Positions 1 through 5,571 of a stretch of DNA of 34,315 bases are shown piece after piece. The notes below the pieces were generated by a model. That model worked only from the letters and a program-made list of their open reading frames with translations. It was not told the DNA's origin and did no database searches. The stretch lies in contig NZ_SSXI01000151.1 in assembly GCF_004803405.1 (NCBI RefSeq), positions 2,054 through 36,368 on the forward strand, given 5' to 3'. This DNA is from Nocardioides sp. Lineage in GTDB: Bacteria > Actinomycetota > Actinomycetes > Propionibacteriales > Nocardioidaceae. Made by a program: the position numbers and the translations under genes. Numbering within the stretch: the first letter of the stretch is position 1; every line of letters begins with the position of its first letter.

Positions 1-192
1 CCGTGAGATGGAGGCGGGGGGGCTGACCCACTCGCCCTTGATCTCGTACACCGTCGCAGCCGAGGCCGGCCCGGCGACGGCACCCAGGCCGGTCACCGCC
101 ACCAGCAACGAGATCACGATGATCGTCCATCGCCGAAGCAGCGACCTTGCTGCCGCGGTCGTGCGGCTCGGTGGTGCAGGCATGCGCGTCAT
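1..192 (-). CDS. Secreted protein, N-terminal fragment (runs off the window)
   Basis: An open frame on the minus strand starts with ATG at 192 and is still open at base 1, giving 64 residues. The start is supported by a purine-rich GAGGAGAGAAG stretch just upstream. The protein opens with an arginine-rich n-region, then a hydrophobic run (WTIIVISLLVAVTGLGAVAG, about residues 22-41) and an A-S-A cleavage motif, so it is very likely exported by the Sec route. The visible mature part begins ATVYEIKGEWVSPP and matches no family I recognise. It is transcribed away from the membrane-protein gene at 617. The function is unknown, but the signal peptide makes a real gene likely. Confidence 0.7.
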   Translation of the reverse strand, partial: MTRMPAPPSRTTAAARSLLRRWTIIVISLLVAVTGLGAVAGPASAATVYEIKGEWVSPPASISR

Positions 193-616
193 GACAACTT
201 CTCTCCTCGGAGGGATGGAGTCCCGAAACAACACCTGCGAGGACCCCCCGGGTGATGATGCCCTTCACCCTGCGGCCGTTCCGGCGAGGAGCCCAGAAGT
301 GGAGCGCATTTGGTCCGGCAGTTGGTCCGCCGCTGGCCCGCCGCTGGTCCCGCGCGGGCCGGGTGGCGGCTCGACGGCGCAGAATGGCTTCCTGGTCGTG
401 CAGCTTGCCGACCTTCTGACTGACAATGCCGTCTCGTGGCGACTGGCAGCGCATCCAAGTCCGGCCCGCTCCCGTGCAACCGAAGAAGTGAGCGCGGTGT
501 GACGCGCGCTGCCTCACCTGCCCGCGGTTGTGTGATGACGCTTACCGACCAGCGCCCTGCCTCCGCGACACGCTGGTGCCACACGTTCGCAAGAACCTGA
601 CCCAAGGAGGTCACCG
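193..616. other. Divergent intergenic region, no convincing gene
   Basis: This 424-bp gap separates the secreted-protein gene (minus) from the membrane-protein gene (plus). Open frames cross it, but they lack ribosome sites and have unnatural composition. Two imperfect direct copies of CCGCCGCTGG lie near 332-355. A weak CRP-like sequence, TGTGA-N6-TTACC, lies at 531-546. It matches only one half of the palindrome well, so I do not call it a site. Promoters for both flanking genes must lie here. Confidence 0.4.
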
Positions 617-1204
617 ATGAGCACCACGACGGATTCCACTGCTACCAGAAAGGCCCTGGTGCGCGGCGCCGCTTATGGCGCCGGTGCCGGAGTCGTCGCG
701 TCCATCGCCATGGGCATATACGCCATGGTTGCGTCCTACCTCAAGGACACCGGCTTCTTCACCCCGCTCCATCACATCGCGACTCTGTTTGCGGAGCCGA
801 CCGGGATGATGGAGTCGATGATGGCGGCCATGGAGAAGGATGACGCCTTCGTGATCACGGGTGGCGTGGCAGTCCTCGGACTTGTGATCCACATGATGAC
901 CGGTGCCGTGTTCGGCGCGATCGTCGGCCTGGCCGTGGCGAAGCTGCGGCTCGGTGTCGCCATCCTGGCAGCGGTGGGCTTGGTCTACGGCGCGCTCGTG
1001 TTCGTGTTCAGCGCCCTCGTCGGCCTCCCTCTGGCGGCGTCGATCTTCGGCGTGGGCGACCTTGGCGAGGGCCCGATGGCCGGCATGAACCCGATCGCCG
1101 ACATGGCCGCGATGGCCGGGTGGGGTGTCTTCTTCAGCGAACACCTGCTCTTCGGCCTGGTCACTGGCCTGCTGATCGCGGCGGGCCTGCGCGAGCGGGC
1201 CTGA
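617..1204 (+). CDS. Small polytopic membrane protein, unknown function
   Basis: 195 residues beginning at ATG 617, with a strong AAGGAGG ribosome site at 604-610. About four hydrophobic segments are visible: roughly residues 16-42, 79-105, 112-138 and 168-190. The loop between the first two is rich in Met, with paired His (PLHHIATLF, then GMMESMMAAMEK), and another Met-rich stretch (GPMAGMNPIADMAAMAGW) precedes the last helix. Such loops can bind metal or heme, but nothing here proves it. I do not recognise the family. It lies directly upstream of a Crp/Fnr-type regulator in the same direction, with a hairpin between them, so regulation by or with that protein is plausible. Confidence 0.75.
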   Translation: MSTTTDSTATRKALVRGAAYGAGAGVVASIAMGIYAMVASYLKDTGFFTPLHHIATLFAEPTGMMESMMAAMEKDDAFVITGGVAVLGLVIHMMTGAVFGAIVGLAVAKLRLGVAILAAVGLVYGALVFVFSALVGLPLAASIFGVGDLGEGPMAGMNPIADMAAMAGWGVFFSEHLLFGLVTGLLIAAGLRERA

Positions 1205-1243
1205 CCGTCCCGGTGATGGCACGATGACAGTGACGGGCGGTCC

Positions 1244-1290
1244 CCTGGCCTGCATCACCGGCGACCACCTCGAGGTGATCGCCGGCCAGG
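1244..1290 (+). promoter_or_regulatory. Bulged hairpin upstream of the Crp/Fnr-type gene
   Basis: The core stem pairs GGCGACCACC (1260-1269) with GGTGATCGCC (1274-1283) around a TCGA loop, with one mismatch. An outer stem pairs CCTGGCC (1244-1250) with GGCCAGG (1284-1290), leaving TGCATCACC bulged on the left. It sits 40 bp after the stop of the membrane-protein gene and 36 bp before the regulator start. It could be a terminator for the former or an operator or attenuator for the latter. There is no T-tract. Confidence 0.4.
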
Positions 1291-1325
1291 CCCGGCCGTG
1301 GGCGCCGGGACGACGAGAGGACGAC

Positions 1326-2021
1326 ATGCAGATGCAGCAGGCAGCGGACAACCCCGACCGGCTGTGGTGCATGTCGGAGGTCGACATCTTCTGCGACCTC
1401 GATGAGCAGGAGATGGCGGCGATGGCCCAGGCCGCCCCGATGCGGACCTATCCGGCTGGGACCCTCGTGTTCACTCCCCATGAGCCCGTGGAGGCGCTGT
1501 TCATCCTGAAGAAGGGCCGGATCCGGATGTTCCGGGTCTCCGAGGACGGTCGCGCGCTGACCACCGCGATCGTCGAACCGGGCACGATCTTCGGCGAGAT
1601 GGTCGCTGTGGGCCAGCAGATGCACGGCTCGTTCGCCGAGGCGATGGAGGAGGTCGTGGTCTGCGTGATGAGCCAGACCGACGTCCGTCGACTGCTGCTC
1701 GGCGATCCACGGATCGCGACACGGATCGCCGAGACCATGGGCCGCCGCCTGGGCGAGCTCGAGCGTCGCCTCAGCGACGCGGTCTTCAAGTCCGTTCCCG
1801 AGCGGGTCGCGGGAACGGTCGCCACTCTGGCCGAGGGACGCAGCCGCCGGCGCGGGGGACAGGTGCGGATCACCCACGAGCAGCTGGCCGCGCTCGCCGG
1901 CACCTCGAGGGAGACGACCACCAAGGTGCTCGGCGACCTCGCGGACCAGGGGCTGATCACCCTCGGTCGAGGCCGGATAACCGTCCTCGACCTCGACGGA
2001 CTCCGCACGATCGGCGGCTAG
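1326..2021 (+). CDS. Crp/Fnr-family transcription regulator
   Basis: 231 residues from ATG 1326, which has GAGAGG 8 nt upstream. The frame stays open back to 1224, but that extension is unlike the family and has no ribosome site. Residues about 20-130 form a cyclic-nucleotide-binding-type beta-roll (PAGTLVFTPHEPVEALFILKKG, FGEM at 89-92), followed by the long dimer helix and a winged helix containing ITHEQLAALAGTSRETTTK. The arginine that grips cAMP phosphate in true CRP is absent: the matching segment reads HGSFAEA. Cys15, Cys23 and Cys113 are the only cysteines, a layout reminiscent of FNR but one short of its four. I infer a redox or NO-type sensor rather than a cAMP receptor. The HAD gene follows after 26 bp. 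Confidence 0.88.
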   Translation: MQMQQAADNPDRLWCMSEVDIFCDLDEQEMAAMAQAAPMRTYPAGTLVFTPHEPVEALFILKKGRIRMFRVSEDGRALTTAIVEPGTIFGEMVAVGQQMHGSFAEAMEEVVVCVMSQTDVRRLLLGDPRIATRIAETMGRRLGELERRLSDAVFKSVPERVAGTVATLAEGRSRRRGGQVRITHEQLAALAGTSRETTTKVLGDLADQGLITLGRGRITVLDLDGLRTIGG

Positions 2022-2047
2022 GGAGTCGCCGGCGAGCGAGGAGGATC

Positions 2048-2818
2048 ATGACTGACGAGCAGCACGCGGACCACCGCATTCCTAGCAGGGACCACCCGGT
2101 GAGCCCAGACGGGCCCAGGGCACCGGCCCTCATCCTCTTCGACGTCAACGAGACACTCTCGGACATGTCGTCGCTGCGCGGCCGCTTCGAAGACGTCGGC
2201 GCACCAGCGCACCTGGCCGCGACCTGGTTCGCCAGCCTCCTCCGAGACGGCTTCGCACTGACCGTCTCAGGGGCGAGCGAGCCATTCGGGCAGATCGCAG
2301 CCGAGGCCCTGCGCGGCACCCTGCACGAGAGCCCGTTGAACCGCAGCATCGAGGACGCGGTCCGGCACATCATGGACGGCTTCGCTGCCCTCACCGTGCA
2401 TTCCGACGTGCCCGACGGGGTGCGGGCGCTGCGCCGTCTGGAGATCCGCCTGGTGACTCTCAGCAACGGCGCGGCGTCCGTCGCCGAAGTCCTCCTGGAT
2501 CGGGCCGGTCTGCGCAGTCACTTCGAGGCGACCCTCTCCGTCGAAGGCGCCGGCGTCTGGAAGCCCGCCCCCGACTCCTACGCCTACGCCCTCGATCGGT
2601 GCGCCACCGACCCGATGGACGCCATGCTCGTCGCTGTCCATCCGTGGGACATCGACGGTGCAGTGCGGGCAGGACTCGGTGCGGCGTGGATCAACCGGAC
2701 CGGAGCCCCCTACCCGGCGTACTTCAGGCCGCCGGACCTCAACGTACGGTCGCTGACGGAGTTGGCTGACCAACTGAGCCGTTTCGACGTCCCGCGGCGG
2801 CCGCACCGGTCCGACTGA
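2048..2818 (+). CDS. HAD-superfamily hydrolase, haloacid dehalogenase type II-like
   Basis: 256 residues from ATG 2048, with GAGGAGG 5-6 nt upstream; GTG 2099 is a possible later start. All four HAD motifs are visible: FDVNETL with nucleophile Asp32, SNG after a hydrophobic strand, the lysine in WKPAPDSY, and the acidic motif HPWDIDGA. Replacement of the second motif-I aspartate by Asn, together with the HxWDxxGA form of motif IV, resembles L-2-haloacid dehalogenases, which displace halide from short 2-haloacids through an aspartyl ester. Phosphatase activity cannot be excluded. The gene probably shares a transcript with the Crp/Fnr-type regulator. Its substrate is unknown. Confidence 0.82.
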   Translation: MTDEQHADHRIPSRDHPVSPDGPRAPALILFDVNETLSDMSSLRGRFEDVGAPAHLAATWFASLLRDGFALTVSGASEPFGQIAAEALRGTLHESPLNRSIEDAVRHIMDGFAALTVHSDVPDGVRALRRLEIRLVTLSNGAASVAEVLLDRAGLRSHFEATLSVEGAGVWKPAPDSYAYALDRCATDPMDAMLVAVHPWDIDGAVRAGLGAAWINRTGAPYPAYFRPPDLNVRSLTELADQLSRFDVPRRPHRSD

Positions 2819-2900
2819 GCGCTGACGAGGTCCTTCACCTCGCGTGCGAGCGGGATGGGTTCGGGCAGTAGAGGCCGCCAGTCTCCGCAGTCCGACAGGC

Positions 2901-2924
2901 GTTCTGTGGGCACGCTCACAGAAC
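2901..2924. promoter_or_regulatory. CRP/FNR-type operator upstream of nrtS-like gene
   Basis: A perfect inverted repeat, GTTCTGTG-N8-CACAGAAC. Its core, TGTGG-N6-TCACA, departs from the CRP/GlxR consensus TGTGA-N6-TCACA at one base. The centre (2912.5) lies 41.5 bp before the A of the chosen nrtS start codon at 2954. If transcription begins at that A, this is the class II activator position used by CRP and FNR. A regulator of the right family is encoded 0.9 kb upstream. The palindrome is observed; its role is inferred. Confidence 0.6.
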
Positions 2925-2941
2925 CTGGGCCCTCGTCGGAT

Positions 2942-2947
2942 CATGCT
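2942..2947 (+). promoter_or_regulatory. Candidate -10 element for leaderless nrtS
   Basis: CATGCT lies 6 nt before ATG 2954. It keeps the A at position 2 and the T at position 6 that define actinobacterial -10 elements. No Shine-Dalgarno sequence precedes the ATG, which fits a leaderless transcript. Confidence 0.35.
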
Positions 2948-2953
2948 CAGCAC

Positions 2954-3256
2954 ATGCGACCGACACTCTGGGCCACGTGGTGCTGGCCGATTCTGAGCGG
3001 GCGAACCCGTCATGTCGCCGCTCCGGTGGCGCTCGTGGTCGGAACGATCCTGCTCGCGGTGAATCAGGGCTCGCAGCTGCTCGCCCGTGAGGTCGACCTG
3101 GTCACGGTCCTCCGCGCCTTGGCCAACTACGCCATCCCGTACGTGGTCTCGAGCATCGGATATCTCAAAGCGCCCAGCGGTGCGCCGCACCCCCTCGGAA
3201 GGAAGGCAGGTGGTCGTGACTCACGAAACGATGGTCCAGATACTGCACGTGCCTGA
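2954..3256 (+). CDS. NrtS-like nitrate/nitrite transporter
   Basis: 100 residues from ATG 2954. The frame is open back to 2855, but the palindrome at 2901-2924 argues for a start downstream of it. Two membrane segments are visible: VAAPVALVVGTILLAVNQG, and VLRALANYAIPYVVSSIGYL, joined by a short charged loop. The VGT-I-NQG and PY-VSS-G signatures match the small NrtS family, described in a cyanobacterium as a nitrate/nitrite uptake protein. The usual NrtS ends soon after the second helix. Here a polar tail of about 30 residues follows and overlaps the start of the next gene. The family call rests on pattern memory, not on a search. Confidence 0.68.
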   Translation: MRPTLWATWCWPILSGRTRHVAAPVALVVGTILLAVNQGSQLLAREVDLVTVLRALANYAIPYVVSSIGYLKAPSGAPHPLGRKAGGRDSRNDGPDTARA

Positions 3257-3482
3257 CTGCCCGCTGGTGGACCGACTCATCGACGCAGTCGAGCGCTGCC
3301 TTGCCGAGGCCGGCGTCGGCGAGCCCGTCGAGGTTGTCGTGGGCGACTACCCGTCGCCCACGCTGGTCATCGGCGGCGTCGACGTTGCCACCGGCCGGCC
3401 TGTCGAGGGGGAGCCGCGATGCCGGATGGACCTGCCCTCGCAGGAGCAGATCCGTGCCGCGGTCAGGGAGCTGAGCTCGTGA
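3216..3482 (+). CDS. Small thioredoxin-fold protein
   Basis: 88 residues from GTG 3216, which has a GGAAGGAAGG ribosome site ending about 9 nt upstream. Alternative starts are GTG 3210 and ATG 3231. The N-terminus MVQILHVPDCPLVDRL resembles the small thioredoxin-like proteins often annotated as alkylmercury-lyase-like, with Cys15-Pro16 at the usual redox site and a SPTLVIGG strand carrying the expected cis-proline. A later Cys (about residue 70, in EPRCRMD) sits where relatives have a conserved CR motif. It overlaps the end of the nrtS-like gene by 41 nt, suggesting translational coupling. A redox role is inferred; the partner is unknown. Confidence 0.68.
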   Translation: MTHETMVQILHVPDCPLVDRLIDAVERCLAEAGVGEPVEVVVGDYPSPTLVIGGVDVATGRPVEGEPRCRMDLPSQEQIRAAVRELSS

Positions 3483-3662
3483 CGGCCGCCCACGTCAGCT
3501 CTCGCCCCAATCGGTCGATGAACTCGTCGGCCACTGCAAGCTGTCTTCCGAGCTGCTCGCGTCGTTCTGTGGCGTCGGCCAGGATCACCCTGAGCGGGGG
3601 CCGTGCCGCTGGCTTTCCAGCTGCTCGAGAGGGAACCTGGACAGCAGAGGAGGTAGGTCGCC
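3483..3662. other. Intergenic gap, no supported gene
   Basis: 180 bp between the thioredoxin-like gene and the Cys-rich gene. It carries GTTCTGTGG at 3564-3572, the same half-site as in the nrtS operator, but without a matching second half. The ribosome site for the next gene (GAGGAGG, 3647-3653) lies at its end. Confidence 0.4.
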
Positions 3663-4112
3663 ATGAGCAGGACGGCGCAAGCTCGACGCCCTCGGGTGCT
3701 GCTGGTGCGTCAGTGGGACCAGCAGGTCGGCGGCTCCGGCTGCTGCGGCCGGTTCAGCAGCGTGGCCGCCGAGTCGGTATGCAGCACTGGGGAGGACCCC
3801 TATGCACATGCGCGGGTCGACATGCAGGTGATGGGGGCGGTCTACCGTGCACTGCGGGAGCGGTATGCCGAGGACGAGATCGAGGTCTCGGTGGTGGATC
3901 CGCGCAACACCGCCTGGCTCCTCCCGGCAGTATGGCGCGACGCCCGCCGCAGGGGGATGAGCCGACGAGATGCCCTGCGACAGGTGCACCGGGCAACTAG
4001 TCCTTGCGCCGTTGTCTGCGACGGGCTCGTCCTCGCAACCGATGTCGCCGGCCCGCAGGAGGCGGTGGCCGCGGTCGAGGCCGACCTGGTTGCTCGCACG
4101 CTTGCCTCATAG
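3663..4112 (+). CDS. Unknown small protein with GSGCCG motif
   Basis: 149 residues from ATG 3663, with GAGGAGG about 9 nt upstream. The protein opens with a beta-strand-like RVLLVRQWDQ, then GGSGCCGRF carrying adjacent Cys27-Cys28. Cys40 follows, and Cys115 and Cys119 occur in SPCAVVCDG. An alpha/beta pattern with a Cys motif after the first strand and a Pro-containing strand late in the chain suggests a thioredoxin-like fold. The adjacent cysteines could also bind a metal or an Fe-S cluster. I do not recognise a named family. It is the last gene of the plus-strand group that includes the Crp/Fnr-type regulator and the NrtS-like protein, so a related redox role is a reasonable guess only. Confidence 0.72.
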   Translation: MSRTAQARRPRVLLVRQWDQQVGGSGCCGRFSSVAAESVCSTGEDPYAHARVDMQVMGAVYRALRERYAEDEIEVSVVDPRNTAWLLPAVWRDARRRGMSRRDALRQVHRATSPCAVVCDGLVLATDVAGPQEAVAAVEADLVARTLAS

Positions 4113-4234
4113 GCGAAAGCGCTAGACGGTGAGCGCGAGCGGGAATAGGGCGCCCTTGACCAGGGCAGCACGCGCTACTGCCGATGCACGGGTACTGCGT
4201 CCTCCAGAGCAGGTTGCTGCTCGGCCGGTCAATC

Positions 4235-4253
4235 GGCCACGTGTTCTGTGGCC
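4235..4253 (-). terminator. Short hairpin after the AraC-family gene
   Basis: GGCCAC (4235-4240) pairs with GTGGCC (4248-4253) around a 7-nt loop, 7 bp past the stop of the minus-strand AraC-family gene. It lies between two convergent genes and could serve both. The stem is only 6 bp and lacks a T-tract. Confidence 0.35.
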
Positions 4254-4260
4254 CCCTTCG

Positions 4261-5268
4261 TCAGACGGTCTTTGTCATGCGGACTTTCTGCGCGGTGGTG
4301 TGCCACCACCGTCTGGCGTAGCGGCTGAGGGTGGCTGCGTCCCCGAGGCCGACGATGGACGCGATCTGCGCGATCGGCAGGTCGGTTTGGATGAGGAGGC
4401 TCGCGGCTCGTTCGCGGCGCACGGCGTCGAGCACGGCAGCGAAGGTAGTGCCTTCGGCGGCGAGGTGGCGTTGCAAGGTACGTGATGACATGGCAAGCAG
4501 CCGCGCGACCGCGTCAACGGTCGTGGCGCCAGTGCCGAGCGACTGCGCCAGGGCTGCTCTGGTCTTCCCGGTGACGGCGCGGCGGACCTCGGGTGCCTGT
4601 GACTCGAGGTGTGCCAAGGCGAGTTGGCGAACGATCTGGTCACCTCCGGCCAGCGGACGCTGTACGAGGTCGCTCGATACCCGAAGGACGGCAGCGGGCT
4701 GCCGGAAGTGGACGTTGGCACCGAACAGCTCGTGGTAGCGGGTTGTCGGTGCGGCGGGGGCGTGGGGGATCTCGACGGTGCGTAGCCCATAACGTGGCCC
4801 GATGAGGCTCGTGAGGGCTCGGTGCAGGAAGAGCAGCCCCATATCCATGCTCTGGGGCGGCGCCTGGACGCCGGGCGGGTATCCGTAGCGGATTCCGAGG
4901 ACGCCGTGCGCACCACGAGGGTCGGGGACCAGCGCGAGGCCGAGGTTGCGGGCATGGACGAACAGGTACTTCGAGGTGCAGTCCAGGGCGTCGGCGACCG
5001 ATGGGGAGTTCAGCAGTACCAGCGCGAGTGGCCCGAGCATGCTGAGGTCTTGACGCATGGCCACCCGCAATCCGAGATCGGGACAATCAAGCTCGCGCGC
5101 AGCGGTCTCCAGGATCGCCGCGATCGCCGTGTCCTGGACGAGAAGCTCGTCGTTGTCGAGCGCACCCTTGGGCAGCGCGCATCGGTGAGCAAACCCTTCG
5201 GCATCCCCGCCGAGCTCCTCGATCACAAGCCGCACACCGCGAAGTCCGGCGGAACGTACCCAAGCCAA
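4261..5268 (-). CDS. AraC-family transcription regulator (arabinose-binding-like N domain)
   Basis: 335 residues. The most likely start is TTG at 5268, preceded by GGGAGAG at a suitable distance. The length and the N-terminal part (about residues 20-200) fit the AraC group with an Arabinose_bd-type ligand domain (OruR-like). The C-terminus, about residues 245-330, carries two helix-turn-helix units: VDAVARLLAMSSRTLQRHLA and LPIAQIASIVGLGDAATLSR. Members often activate a divergent catabolic operon in response to its substrate. Here the divergent genes are disrupted (5354-6570), so the regulator may have lost its main target. A pair of direct repeats begins immediately upstream of its ribosome site, which suggests autoregulation. 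Confidence 0.88.
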   Translation of the reverse strand: MAWVRSAGLRGVRLVIEELGGDAEGFAHRCALPKGALDNDELLVQDTAIAAILETAARELDCPDLGLRVAMRQDLSMLGPLALVLLNSPSVADALDCTSKYLFVHARNLGLALVPDPRGAHGVLGIRYGYPPGVQAPPQSMDMGLLFLHRALTSLIGPRYGLRTVEIPHAPAAPTTRYHELFGANVHFRQPAAVLRVSSDLVQRPLAGGDQIVRQLALAHLESQAPEVRRAVTGKTRAALAQSLGTGATTVDAVARLLAMSSRTLQRHLAAEGTTFAAVLDAVRRERAASLLIQTDLPIAQIASIVGLGDAATLSRYARRWWHTTAQKVRMTKTV

Positions 5269-5280
5269 TGACGACTCTCC

Positions 5281-5320
5281 CTGTGGCGCGATAGGTCAAT
5301 TCTGTGGCGCGATATATCAA
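5281..5320. promoter_or_regulatory. Two 21-bp-spaced direct repeats, probable AraC-family operator
   Basis: CTGTGGCGCGATAGGTCAA at 5281-5299 is repeated as CTGTGGCGCGATATATCAA at 5302-5320: 17 of 19 bases are identical, with starts exactly 21 bp apart, two helical turns. Direct repeats at this spacing are the classic binding arrangement of AraC-family activators. The pair sits between the AraC-family gene and the divergent acyl-CoA dehydrogenase remnant. Repeat 1 abuts the regulator's own ribosome site. Confidence 0.72.
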
Positions 5321-5341
5321 GAGTATCGCCGCTTCCCGATC

Positions 5342-5347
5342 TACCGT
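5342..5347 (+). promoter_or_regulatory. -10 element for a leaderless start at 5354
   Basis: TACCGT lies 6 nt before ATG 5354 and fits TAnnnT. No ribosome site is present. The nearest repeat of the AraC-type operator ends 21 bp upstream of the hexamer, so it covers the -35 region, as expected for an activator. Confidence 0.5.
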
Positions 5348-5353
5348 CAGGGC

Positions 5354-5571
5354 ATGGACTTCACACCCTCATCGCGAGCGGCGGAGCTGACCGAAGCGGT
5401 CGCCGCGTTCATCGCCGACCACATCTCGCCGATCGAGCAGGGCTACCACCGCGAGCTGGCTCAGATCCGGTCCGGCGGCGACGATGCGTGGACCCCTCTT
5501 CCGGTCCTTGCTGAGCTGCGCGACCGCGCCCGCGCGGATGGGCTGTGGAACCTGTTCCTGCCAGCCGGCGT
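5354..5571 (+). pseudogene. Acyl-CoA dehydrogenase, N-terminal fragment
   Basis: From ATG 5354 about 72 residues read as the start of a long-form acyl-CoA dehydrogenase: MDFTPSSRAAELTEAVAAF, then a conserved PLPVLAELRDRARADGLWN block ending LFLPAG. After about base 5569 the similarity stops abruptly, and the frame continues only as far as 5668 with unrelated residues. The next recognisable coding sequence, in a different frame, is an amidohydrolase. The FAD- and substrate-binding parts, more than 300 residues, are missing, so the product cannot be active. A deletion that removed the rest of this gene and the start of the next explains the pattern. Confidence 0.72.

Noticed and set aside
332..355. 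Repeated CCGCCGCTGG as a possible minisatellite
   Set aside because: Only two imperfect copies; expected by chance in DNA this rich in GC.
8..502. 164-residue open frame on the plus strand at the window start
   Set aside because: It runs antisense through the secreted-protein signal peptide, lacks a ribosome site and has low-complexity Pro/Ser/Arg composition.
531..546. TGTGA-N6-TTACC as a CRP-type site upstream of the membrane-protein gene
   Set aside because: Only one half fits the consensus and the distance to the start is not a standard activator position.
3470..3596. Minus-strand frame of about 40 codons, Glu/Arg/Leu-rich and helix-like
   Set aside because: Its start overlaps no ribosome site, its 3' end runs into the thioredoxin-like gene on the other strand, and codon third positions are not strongly GC.
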